Shown piece by piece: positions 1 to 7,809 of a DNA stretch of 64,000 nt (position 1 is its first letter; each line of letters opens with the position of its first letter). The translations under genes were made by a program, and so were the position numbers. The notes below the pieces were generated by a model. The model made no database searches. It saw only the letters and a list, made by a program, of their open reading frames with translations, and was not told where the DNA came from. The stretch comes from an uncultured Erysipelotrichaceae bacterium. Its GTDB lineage: Bacteria; Bacillota_I; Bacilli_A; Erysipelotrichales; Erysipelotrichaceae. Location of the stretch: NCBI GenBank assembly GCA_944325685.1, contig CALVBC010000024.1, forward strand, positions 1 to 64,000. The letters are read 5' to 3'.

Positions 1-289
1 ATCATCAGCTAACGCTTGATCATCTTTTAAGAAATACTCATATCTTTTAATAGTGCACAAACGATCTAGGCATACACTAAGATCATTTTTATAACGTTAA
101 AATTGGGCTTAATCAATATTGATTAAGACCAATTATTCATATATCCCTATCTAATATTCATTTAATTATTTCTACTGTCTACTTGACAGGGTATGCATTA
201 CATCGAGCGTTTTTTTGATAAGATGTAATTGTAAGTAATAGAAGTTCATCATTAAGATCATACAAAATAGGTATACAAAAAGGAGCGAT
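1..289. other. AT-rich non-coding stretch at the left edge
   Basis: No convincing gene. On the minus strand 96-1 is an open frame of 32 codons that begins just after a stop at 97-99, has no ATG and runs off the left edge. It could be the start or remnant of a leftward gene, but I do not recognise it. The stretch also holds the palindrome at 101-134, a short CTGTC/GACAG hairpin at 175-189, and 8-bp arms ATTACATC (197-204) and GATGTAAT (222-229). An isolated TTGACA at 183-188 has no -10 box at the right distance. Confidence 0.4.
101..134. repeat. 34-bp near-perfect palindrome
   Basis: The arms 101-117 and 118-134 pair at 16 of 17 positions with no loop; the core CTTAATCAATATTGATTAAG (108-127) is perfect and the outer AATTGG/CCAATT also pair. 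The single mismatch is G107 against A128. A loopless AT-rich palindrome with no T-run looks more like an operator or cruciform site than a terminator. It lies upstream of both the leftward edge frame (96-1) and the rightward lipoprotein pseudogene (290). Confidence 0.6.
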
Positions 290-948
290 ATGAAAAAACA
301 AAAAGGCAAGCTAATAAAGAAGGCGATCATAGTCTTAGCTATTTTAATGACTCTAACAGGATGCCACATTGAAAATACACCAAGCTCTTAATGTTGACGA
401 TCTATCGTTAATAACTAGAGACAGTTATCAAGGACCGATCTATCGAAATGTTGACTTCATCGATTTTTGTGTATCGCATTGCCGACGGATATCGTTTCTT
501 TTATCAAAGATGTCTATCCTGTCGATATCGGCTATCTGACCAATAAACTGGGTTTTATATCCAAGAAGAAGGTGATGTTGATAATGATGGATTAATAGAT
601 CTGCTTGAAAGACAGAGGAGATTATATAATTTGAGTTTGATGTTAATAAAGGTATATGATAATGATCGAAATATGGAAGAATATATCGTTGTCGAAGATA
701 TCAAGACTGAGACCGATCGGTATTATAATCTGCTAGAAGATGGTACATATGAATTAGATATCAATGGAAGTGTCAAAGTATATGAGACTGACTATGAAGT
801 GATCACGATCTAAGATACATATGGTACCAAAGAATATCGACTAGATGAATTCAATGAACAATATGATCTCTTGTCTTATATCGTATTAGATCAAAACTAT
901 GGTCGTGGTTATACTTATTGGACAAAGTGGGCAGAACTATCTCAATAA
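290..948 (+). pseudogene. Decayed lipoprotein gene
   Basis: An AAAGGAGCG ribosome site precedes the ATG at 290. The 33-codon opening frame encodes a lysine-rich start, a hydrophobic stretch and an LTGC lipobox (Cys at codon 25, 362-364), then stops at 389-391. Reading resumes in another frame from about 384, shifts again near 475 and near 560, and then stays open through a DVDNDG calcium-loop-like motif (about 572-589). It meets an in-frame TAA at 811-813 and continues in the same frame to the final TAA at 946-948. The pieces together would make a secreted lipoprotein of roughly 215 residues. The 60-codon stretch 631-813 is only the longest surviving piece, not a separate gene. The ancestral function is unknown. 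Confidence 0.7.
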
Positions 949-990
949 ATGATGTATAATATACATTATGCGAAGTAAGTGATACATCAT
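949..990. repeat. Nested inverted repeats
   Basis: ATGATGTAT (949-957) is the exact reverse complement of ATACATCAT (982-990). Inside the left arm, 952-966 is itself a 15-nt palindrome (ATGTATA-A-TATACAT). The two pairings are mutually exclusive. It lies between the end of the lipoprotein pseudogene and the hup terminator. Confidence 0.4.
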
Positions 991-1018
991 AAAAGCGAGC
1001 TTATAAACTCGCTCTTTA
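991..1018. terminator. Bidirectional terminator
   Basis: Stem AGCGAG (994-999) / CTCGCT (1008-1013) with an 8-nt loop, A-run on the left and T-rich tail on the right, so it can end hup (leftward) and anything reading rightward from the pseudogene. Confidence 0.65.
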
Positions 1019-1031
1019 TTGGATCAATGAC

Positions 1032-1313
1032 TTATCTAACTGAGTCTTTTAGGCCTTTAGAAGCTTTGAATGCTGGAGCACCATGTGCAGGAACTTGGAT
1101 CTTTTCTTTTGTTGCAAGATTCATTGCTGTTCTAGCACTTACTTCTTTCTTATAGAATTTACCAAAGCCTAGGATCTCAACTGTATCACCATTTTTCATA
1201 GCTTCAGCAACAGTGTTGAAGACAGTCGTGACGACTTGGTTAGCTTTATTTAATGATAAACCAGTTTGTTCAGCAACGCTTTCAGCTAAGTTCCTTTTTG
1301 ATAGATTTGCCAT
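1032..1313 (-). CDS. hup: HU family DNA-binding protein
   Basis: This is a 93-residue nucleoid protein that bends and coats DNA as a dimer. The length is normal for HU. The N-terminal helices (residues 4-40) and the beta-arm region (about 41-75) with EILGFGKF and the tip motif are intact. The usual RxGRNP of the arm tip appears as the divergent SARTAMN. TAAAGGAGGAAA lies just upstream of the ATG. It is a stand-alone gene with its own sigma-A promoter at 1344-1372 and a terminator at 991-1018. The call is secure. Confidence 0.97.
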   Translation of the reverse strand: MANLSKRNLAESVAEQTGLSLNKANQVVTTVFNTVAEAMKNGDTVEILGFGKFYKKEVSARTAMNLATKEKIQVPAHGAPAFKASKGLKDSVR

Positions 1314-1343
1314 ATTAAAATTTCCTCCTTTAATGACTGTTTA

Positions 1344-1372
1344 ATTATACAATAGTTGATAACATTATTCAA
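1344..1372 (-). promoter_or_regulatory. hup promoter
   Basis: On the minus strand TTGAAT (1372-1367), a 17-nt spacer and a perfect TATAAT (1349-1344), about 30 nt upstream of the hup start. This is a near-consensus sigma-A promoter. Confidence 0.8.
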
Positions 1373-1407
1373 TCACTTATGCATAATGACATGTGAAAAA
1401 TTCACAA

Positions 1408-2334
1408 TTATTTTACCCTATCTTTTAACTCTTTTAAGATCACCTTTAGATCATCTTCACTCAGATCCTTGACGCCAGCAGCATTCACATGACCACCACC
1501 ACCAAAGTGTTCAGCGATATCGTTGACGCGATATGCCTTTTTTGAACGCAAGGAGCCATCATACCTACCCTCTTTGTTTTTGGTGAAGATGCACCAGATC
1601 TTATAGCTTTCAACGCCATTCATCTCAGCTACTTGAAATCTAGCGACAGAATCAGAGATCTGATATTTGATATAGTCTTCATCCTCAAAGATGACATAAG
1701 CTAAGCCATCTTCATTGACTATCTTAGTTCTTAGATATGTCCTGAAGTTAAAGATCTTTTCACTTTGTTTAAAGATATTTTCAGTGATATCGTAGATATC
1801 GATATCGGTATCAGCTAGAATGCTAGCGGTCTTAAGCGATCTTTTATTAGTGGATGCCGTCCTAAAACTCAAAGTATCAGTCAAGATACCAGAATATAGG
1901 TATTTAGCTGCGCTTTTAGGCATTGGCTTATCAAAACCATCGAGGATGAGAGTCAAATACTCACATAAAGCCCCGGCATCTTCATCGACGTAGTTATAAG
2001 TCGCAAAATCATCGACAGCAGGATGATGATCGATCTTGATCGATTCTCTTGCAAGCGTATATCTTGTGTCATCGACTCTCTCACGGTTTGATGTATCTAA
2101 GATGATCGCCAAGCTTTCAGCGACAGTCTCATCATCAACTTCATCAACATATGGATAAGTATCGAATACCTCATTGCCTAAGGCATAGACTTCCTTTTGT
2201 GGATAGTTGTATTTGATCCATTCTTTTAAGCCGAGCTGTGACCCAGCTGCATCACCATCTGGTCGAACATGTCTAAAGATGGTGATGATATCAGCTTCTT
2301 CGATCTTTTCTAATATTTTATTGAGATCGATCAT
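1408..2334 (-). CDS. nrnA: DHH/DHHA1 phosphoesterase (nanoRNase / pAp phosphatase)
   Basis: This 308-residue member of the NrnA family degrades 2-5-mer RNA and hydrolyses pAp. Residues about 22-32 carry RPDGDAAGS, the first metal-binding DHH-superfamily motif. LDTSNRE near residue 84 gives the next Asp, IDHHPAVDD near 100 is the name-giving DHH, and GGGGHVNAAG near 282 is the DHHA1 substrate-binding signature. Length is as expected for NrnA. Its ATG overlaps the ackA TGA by 4 nt (ATGA), so translation is probably coupled. It is the last gene of the smc-ftsY-ylxM-ackA-nrnA unit. Confidence 0.93.
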   Translation of the reverse strand: MIDLNKILEKIEEADIITIFRHVRPDGDAAGSQLGLKEWIKYNYPQKEVYALGNEVFDTYPYVDEVDDETVAESLAIILDTSNRERVDDTRYTLARESIKIDHHPAVDDFATYNYVDEDAGALCEYLTLILDGFDKPMPKSAAKYLYSGILTDTLSFRTASTNKRSLKTASILADTDIDIYDITENIFKQSEKIFNFRTYLRTKIVNEDGLAYVIFEDEDYIKYQISDSVARFQVAEMNGVESYKIWCIFTKNKEGRYDGSLRSKKAYRVNDIAEHFGGGGHVNAAGVKDLSEDDLKVILKELKDRVK

Positions 2335-3527
2335 AGACCTAAAAGTCTCATCGTATCTCTAGCGATGACTACTTCTTCGTTAGTTGGAACGATCCAAACA
2401 GCTACCTTACTATCAGGTTTTGAGATCAAGCATTCCTTGCCACGGATCTTGCTGTTGAGTTCGTAGTCGATCGATAGACCAAGTGGTTCTTCGAGTTTTT
2501 GTAAGATCATCTCACGGATATGCGTATCATTCTCACCTAAACCAGCGGTGAAAGAGATCGCATCGACATGACCTAATTGCATCACATAACCACCGACGAC
2601 ATTGATGACACGGTTGACATATAAGTTTTGTGTTAAGAGCGCTCTTTCATTACCTTCATTAGCGGCATTTTCCACATCTCTTGCATCTGATGAGATACCT
2701 GAGATACCTAGCATACCAGACTTTTTATTGAGATATGTATCCATCTCATCAGGTGTACAACCTAATTTCTTCATCATGTAGAAGACGACTGTTGGATCGA
2801 TATCACCAGATCTTGTGCCCATCATGATGCCACCAAGTGGTGTTAGACCCATTGATGTATTGATACATTTACCACCTTTGATCGCAGTGATCGATGCACC
2901 ATTACCTAAATGGCATGTGATCTGATTCATCTCTTCGTTATTTCTTCCCATCAGTTCAGCCGTGCGTCTTGAAACGTATTGATGTGATGTACCATGAGCA
3001 CCATATCTTCTGATCTTGTAGTCGGTATACCATTCATATGGTACTGGGAACATATAAGATTCAGGACCCATCGTCTGATGAAAAGCTGTATCAAAGACAA
3101 AGACATGACCGATATGTGGTAATGCTTCTTTGAAAGCTTTATAGCAGACAAGATGTGCTGGGTTATGTAATGGAGCTAATTCACATAGCTCATCGACTTT
3201 GCTAACGACATCATCATCGACTTTGACTGAGCTATCAAAGTAAGCACCACCTTGGACGATACGGTGACCAGCACCTTGGATCTCGTTAAGATCTTTAACG
3301 ATATTGTGCTCTACAAGTGCATCTAATAGTAATTGCACAGCTTTCGCATGATCTTTGATCGGTAAATTGGTCGTGAACTTTTCTCCGTTGACTTTGATAG
3401 TGAAGATCCCTTCTTCAAGACCGATCCTTTCAGCTACGCCAGATGTGAGTACTTTTTCTTCTGGCATCTCGAATAATTGGAATTTCAAAGATGAACTTCC
3501 AGCGTTTACTGCGATAATCTTCGCCAT
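2331..3527 (-). CDS. ackA: Acetate kinase
   Basis: AckA converts acetyl phosphate and ADP to acetate and ATP, giving substrate-level ATP in fermentation. The 398-residue length is typical. The ASKHA-fold signature VNAGSSSLKFQLF is at residues 7-19, the catalytic-region FDTAFHQTM near 147, the RYGAHGTSH block near 176 and the CHLGNGASI phosphate motif near 205. GLGENDTHIRE near 329 replaces the more usual GIGEN form. GGAGGGGAAGC precedes the ATG. No phosphotransacetylase gene lies beside it. It sits between ylxM and nrnA in the same leftward unit. Confidence 0.96.
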   Translation of the reverse strand: MAKIIAVNAGSSSLKFQLFEMPEEKVLTSGVAERIGLEEGIFTIKVNGEKFTTNLPIKDHAKAVQLLLDALVEHNIVKDLNEIQGAGHRIVQGGAYFDSSVKVDDDVVSKVDELCELAPLHNPAHLVCYKAFKEALPHIGHVFVFDTAFHQTMGPESYMFPVPYEWYTDYKIRRYGAHGTSHQYVSRRTAELMGRNNEEMNQITCHLGNGASITAIKGGKCINTSMGLTPLGGIMMGTRSGDIDPTVVFYMMKKLGCTPDEMDTYLNKKSGMLGISGISSDARDVENAANEGNERALLTQNLYVNRVINVVGGYVMQLGHVDAISFTAGLGENDTHIREMILQKLEEPLGLSIDYELNSKIRGKECLISKPDSKVAVWIVPTNEEVVIARDTMRLLGL

Positions 3528-3540
3528 TTTGCTTCCCCTC

Positions 3541-3864
3541 CTATTTAAGTATTTCTAATTGAGCGATCTTATCGATGATATATTGATCATCACTATGTGT
3601 TTTGATCTCACGATAGATCGTATCTCTTTTTTTAGCTAGCTCGATGAGCCTTAATTTGTCTTCATATGCATCGAGCGTTTTATATGTCCGATTGATAAGA
3701 TCTTGGACACCAGGTTTTGATATAGCCAGTGAATCAGCTATCTCTTGCATACTCATGTCGTCTTCGATATACATGCGCATGACCTCATTTTGGCGATCTG
3801 TCAATAGACTACCATAATAGTCTAACAGATCATTGTCATATATCTTATCACGATGCATCTTCAT
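3541..3864 (-). CDS. ylxM: YlxM/UPF0122 helix-turn-helix protein
   Basis: This 107-residue protein is built on a sigma-70 region-4-like helix-turn-helix (residues 20-65: LTDRQNEVM, then SMQEIADSLAISKPGVQDLI). The family is almost always next to ffh or ftsY and is linked to signal recognition particle function. Here it follows ftsY with a 17-nt overlap, which supports the name. GAGGATCTAA is well spaced for the ATG at 3864; a second ATG two codons later is less well placed. Confidence 0.9.
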   Translation of the reverse strand: MKMHRDKIYDNDLLDYYGSLLTDRQNEVMRMYIEDDMSMQEIADSLAISKPGVQDLINRTYKTLDAYEDKLRLIELAKKRDTIYREIKTHSDDQYIIDKIAQLEILK

Positions 3865-4813
3865 TTAGATCCTCGATGATACTATATAGATATAGATCAA
3901 GATCAAATAGCTTGAGATCTTCTTCTGTTTCGCCCAAGGTGATAAAGAAGACCGGAACACCGATCAGATCCTTAACAGCGATGACGATACCACCCTTTGA
4001 TGTACCATCCATCTTGGTTAGGATGATACCGCTAAGGTCAGTCGCTTCATCGAATAATAGACCCTGTGATAAGCCATTTTGACCCGTATTGGCATCGATG
4101 ACAAGCCATGTGTTATGCGGTGCCCCTTCGATCTCTCTAGCGACGACTTTTTTCATCTTCGCTAATTCATTCATCAAGCTGACTTTATTTTGTAGACGGC
4201 CAGCTGTATCGCAGATCAGGATATCGATATCATTGGCCTTAGCATAGCGACAACCATCGACTAAGACACTACTTGGATCACGATTTTCGACTCCTTTGAC
4301 AATATCGACATCAAGGCGTTTTGCCCATTTATCTAGTTGATCGATAGCCCCTGCTCTAAAGGTATCACCAGCCACAAGACAGACCTTTTTGCCCATGTTT
4401 TTGAAGTAATAGGCAAGTTTAGCGGCCGTAGATGTCTTACCACTACCATTAACCCCCACTAGCATGATCACTGTCGGACCACTTTCAGCATATTGGATCT
4501 CTTTTTTATCTTCACCATAGATCTCCTTTAAACATTGGTGCAAGATATTAAAGACATCCTTTTGGTGTAATACATAATACTTATTTACCTCTTCTTGGAC
4601 CTTATCGACGATCTTTTGGGCTGTTTTATAGCCAAGATCAGCTTCTAATAAGGTGATCATCAATTCTTCGATAAAGGTATTTGGATCGATATTACCAGTG
4701 GTGATGACCTTGAGCTTTTGCCCTAAGGCTTTATTAGTATTGGAAAAACCACTGAGGTATTTATCTTTATCTTTACCAGTGATCTTATTTTTGATGTTCT
4801 CTAAAAAACCCAT
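3848..4813 (-). CDS. ftsY: Signal recognition particle receptor FtsY
   Basis: This GTPase receptor docks SRP-ribosome complexes at the membrane. The 321 residues are essentially only the NG domain; the long acidic A domain of E. coli FtsY is missing, as in many Firmicutes. GTPase motifs are GVNGSGKTS (G1, about 119-127), [11 protein letters not shown] (G2), DTAGRLQ (G3) and [10 protein letters not shown] (G4, about 265-274). A TAATG junction couples it to smc, with AAAGGATA as ribosome site inside the smc end. Confidence 0.97.
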   Translation of the reverse strand: MGFLENIKNKITGKDKDKYLSGFSNTNKALGQKLKVITTGNIDPNTFIEELMITLLEADLGYKTAQKIVDKVQEEVNKYYVLHQKDVFNILHQCLKEIYGEDKKEIQYAESGPTVIMLVGVNGSGKTSTAAKLAYYFKNMGKKVCLVAGDTFRAGAIDQLDKWAKRLDVDIVKGVENRDPSSVLVDGCRYAKANDIDILICDTAGRLQNKVSLMNELAKMKKVVAREIEGAPHNTWLVIDANTGQNGLSQGLLFDEATDLSGIILTKMDGTSKGGIVIAVKDLIGVPVFFITLGETEEDLKLFDLDLYLYSIIEDLNEDAS

Positions 4814-7749
4814 TATCCTTTTTCCTCACTTTTCTCTACCATTTCGATCGCATCAACGAGCTTGACCTTGAGTATTTGTGATATCCCACGTTGTGGCATC
4901 GTAACACCATATAAGACATCACATTGTGACATAGTACCCGGTCGATGGGTGATAACGATAAATTGCGTCTTGTTCGAATAGTTTTTGACATATTTGGCAA
5001 ATCTTTCAACATTTGCTTGGTCTAGTGCTGCTTCGACCTCATCGAATAAGACTAGTGGCACTGGTCTTACTTTTAAGATCGTAAATAAGACACAGATCGC
5101 GATAAGCGTCTTTTCTCCACCGGAGAATAGTCTGATCGAACGCACGGACTTGCCAGGTGGTTGGACATCGATATCGATACCGGTATTGAGGATATCCTCA
5201 GGATCTTCTAAGATGAGCTTAGCTTTACCACCACCGAACAGCGCTTTGAAAGTCGAAGGCAATTCCGCATTGATCTTATCAAACATCTCTTTGAATTGTG
5301 CCTTCATGATCTCATCCATCTCATTGATCGCATCTAAGATCTTATCGCGAGATGCGATCAGGTCATCGTAGTTCTTCTTGGTGAATTCATATCGTTCATT
5401 GACCTTATCGTATTCTTCCGGTGCATCCATATTGATATTGCCTAAGGCCTCGATCTCATGACGCAAGCGATTTACTTCATCTTTAGCATTCTCAAGTGGC
5501 ATATCTTTGACGTTATCTTTGGCATATTCATAAGTCATTGAATATACACTGGTCAAACGAGCGATATCTTCATCGAGCTTGGTCTTTAATGCAGAACCCT
5601 GTGATATTAGGGTCTTCTCGTTATTTAGTTCATCATCTAAAGAACGACGGATCTGACGGATCTGTTGGTCTTTACGATCGATGTCGCTATTGAGTTTGGT
5701 CTTATTAGCGATCAATGTCTTGATATCGCCATTTAGTTCATCACGCAGAGAATAAGCTTCATTCAAGCGTTTGACGATATCGTCAGATACTTTGATCTCT
5801 TGGTCTTCATTAGGTTCAAGTAGTTCAAGATCGCTTTTGAGTTTTTCGTATTTTGACCTTTTGACAGCGACGACTGGCTCTAATTTAGCTAAAGTGATCC
5901 GTTTTTCAATGATCGAAGATTCAAGATTTTCTTTCTTTTTGACGATCTCGTTATATTCATTGAGATCGATGATCGATCTAGCGCGGTAGGAATCGATATC
6001 TCGAACGATATCATCGAGTTCGCTTTGGGCAGTGATGATCGACGTAGCATTCTTAACTCTACCACCAGTCATGGAACCACCGCGATTGATAACTTCACCA
6101 TCTAAGGTGACGATCTTATAACCGTGATTCAATCTCCTGCTTAATTCATTGGCATTTTCTAAGTCATCAGTGACTAAGACATTACCTAGTAAGGAATCAC
6201 GGATGCTTCCATATTCACTAGCACACTTGACAAAGCTATCAGCCGTGCCGATAAAACCTTGGCTATTTTGGGCGATGAAAAGATGATCTTGTGGGATCGA
6301 GCGCCTTTTCAAGACCGTTGTCGGTAAAAAAGTAGCTCGACCACTACGATTGCGTTTCAAAAAGTCGATCGCTTTGCGCGCACTGGCTTCATCTTTGGTG
6401 ATGATATGATAGATCGAGCCAGCTAAAGCGGTATTGATCGCTTCTTCGTAGCCCTTTTCAGCATGCATCTCTTGGCCGACGACGCCCATGACGCCGTAGA
6501 AGCTATCCTTGTTTTCGATGATGGCTTTGACGCCACTTTGCCCAGCCGAACTGAAAGGATCGCGTAAGATATTCTCTAGGACTTCTTTGCGGTTCTCTAA
6601 ACGGCGGATGACGTTTTGACTTTCATCTTTTTTTAGTGATGCTTCCGCTAGTTTATACGCCAATTCTTCTAATTCATCATTGGCAAATCTTATCTCGGCA
6701 TCTAATTTATCAAAACGGCTTTGGCGATCTTCATATTCGAGTTTTGCTTCTTCAAGCATCGATAGAGTATTAGCGTATTTAGCCTTACTGTCACCGATCT
6801 CGATCGCATATTTCCGTTTTTCATCGATCTCAAATTTACGGTTATCTAAGATCCTTATCTCATCTAAGACCTTCATCAGCCTTTCTTGTTTGCCAGCTAA
6901 AGTCCGCTCGATCGTTTTGAGTTCTTCTTTAGCATTAGCATTGTCGTTTTCATGGACTTGGATCGTCGCTTGATCCATGGTGATCTTCGTTTCAAGATCA
7001 TAACGACGTTTGTTTATCTCTTCGACCTGTTCTTTCAAAAGGCCGATCTCATCGACTAAGACTGCGACTTCGATCTCTTGTAAGAGGGTCTTCTTTTCAC
7101 GATATAGTTCAGCTTTGCGCGCTTGTCTTTTTAAAGGTGAAACCTGTTTTTCTAACTCATTCAAGATATCAAAAGTTCGATCGAGGTTTTCTTTGGTCCG
7201 CTCTAAGCGGTTGATCGATTCGACTTTGCGTTTTTTGTATTTGGCAACACCAGCTGCTTCTTCAAAGATCGCTCTTCGATCATAGGGCTTTGCCTCAGCA
7301 AAGGCACTGATATTACCTTGTGAGATCATCGATAGACTGTCTTTACCAAGACCGCTATCTAAGATCAGATCGATGATATCTTTTAAACGCACTGGATGGC
7401 GATTGATCAGATATTCGGCATCTTGATCATTGTTGTAGATGCGTCTTGTCACTTCGATCTCTTCTAGATCACTGTTGAGGTAATGCTCGGTATTATCAAA
7501 GACCAAAGTAACTTCCGCTAGATTTTGTGCTTTCCTTTTTTCAGAACCAGAAAAAATGACATCTGTCATCTTTTCTCCACGTAAAGACTTAACGCTCTGT
7601 TCACCTAATACCCACCGTATCGCATCAGCGATATTTGATTTACCACAGCCATTAGGCCCGACGACACCTGTCATATTATCTTCAAAATTTATAACAATCC
7701 GATCGGCAAAGGATTTGAACCCTTGCATCTCTATCCTTTTTAAAAACAT
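4813..7749 (-). CDS. smc: Chromosome segregation SMC ATPase
   Basis: Smc is the condensin-type ATPase that organises the chromosome. Residues 26-50 carry the Walker A block GPNGCGKSNIADAIRW. Two coiled-coil arms (about 160-400 and 520-800) flank a hinge near 410-530, and the C-terminal head has FSGGEKTL and the Walker B/D-loop VLFDEVEAALDQANV. At 978 residues it is about 200 shorter than B. subtilis Smc, the loss being in the coiled coils. The start is taken at 7749, not the longer frame at 7767, because GGAGGA at 7754-7759 lies between them. An extended -10 promoter is at 7771-7779. It is the first gene of the unit with ftsY, ylxM, ackA and nrnA. Confidence 0.96.
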   Translation of the reverse strand: MFLKRIEMQGFKSFADRIVINFEDNMTGVVGPNGCGKSNIADAIRWVLGEQSVKSLRGEKMTDVIFSGSEKRKAQNLAEVTLVFDNTEHYLNSDLEEIEVTRRIYNNDQDAEYLINRHPVRLKDIIDLILDSGLGKDSLSMISQGNISAFAEAKPYDRRAIFEEAAGVAKYKKRKVESINRLERTKENLDRTFDILNELEKQVSPLKRQARKAELYREKKTLLQEIEVAVLVDEIGLLKEQVEEINKRRYDLETKITMDQATIQVHENDNANAKEELKTIERTLAGKQERLMKVLDEIRILDNRKFEIDEKRKYAIEIGDSKAKYANTLSMLEEAKLEYEDRQSRFDKLDAEIRFANDELEELAYKLAEASLKKDESQNVIRRLENRKEVLENILRDPFSSAGQSGVKAIIENKDSFYGVMGVVGQEMHAEKGYEEAINTALAGSIYHIITKDEASARKAIDFLKRNRSGRATFLPTTVLKRRSIPQDHLFIAQNSQGFIGTADSFVKCASEYGSIRDSLLGNVLVTDDLENANELSRRLNHGYKIVTLDGEVINRGGSMTGGRVKNATSIITAQSELDDIVRDIDSYRARSIIDLNEYNEIVKKKENLESSIIEKRITLAKLEPVVAVKRSKYEKLKSDLELLEPNEDQEIKVSDDIVKRLNEAYSLRDELNGDIKTLIANKTKLNSDIDRKDQQIRQIRRSLDDELNNEKTLISQGSALKTKLDEDIARLTSVYSMTYEYAKDNVKDMPLENAKDEVNRLRHEIEALGNINMDAPEEYDKVNERYEFTKKNYDDLIASRDKILDAINEMDEIMKAQFKEMFDKINAELPSTFKALFGGGKAKLILEDPEDILNTGIDIDVQPPGKSVRSIRLFSGGEKTLIAICVLFTILKVRPVPLVLFDEVEAALDQANVERFAKYVKNYSNKTQFIVITHRPGTMSQCDVLYGVTMPQRGISQILKVKLVDAIEMVEKSEEKG

Positions 7750-7770
7750 CGTTCCTCCAATGACCAATAA

Positions 7771-7779
7771 ATTATAGCA
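7771..7779 (-). promoter_or_regulatory. smc promoter, extended -10
   Basis: On the minus strand TGC-TATAAT (7779-7771), about 22 nt before the smc ATG, preceded by TTTA. No recognisable -35 box, consistent with an extended -10 promoter. Confidence 0.6.
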
Positions 7780-7809
7780 TAAACCATCTATTCTTCTTAG
7801 ACCTATCGG

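Noticed and set aside
183-188. TTGACA as a -35 for the lipoprotein pseudogene
   Set aside because: No -10 hexamer at 16-19 nt, and it lies over 100 nt from the start codon.
172-369. Leftward open frame of 65 codons rich in hydrophobic residues
   Set aside because: It is the antisense of the lipoprotein signal-peptide region; no ribosome site, and the plus-strand reading explains the composition.
631-813. Rightward 60-codon frame as a separate gene
   Set aside because: It continues the damaged lipoprotein reading on both sides, and its in-frame stop is followed by the same frame to 948.
1392-1406. TGTGAA/TTCACA hairpin after nrnA as a terminator
   Set aside because: Short stem with a 3-nt loop and no T-run on the nrnA strand.
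4985-5371. 128-codon rightward frame opposite smc
   Set aside because: Antisense of the conserved ATPase head; Ser-rich composition typical of complement reading.
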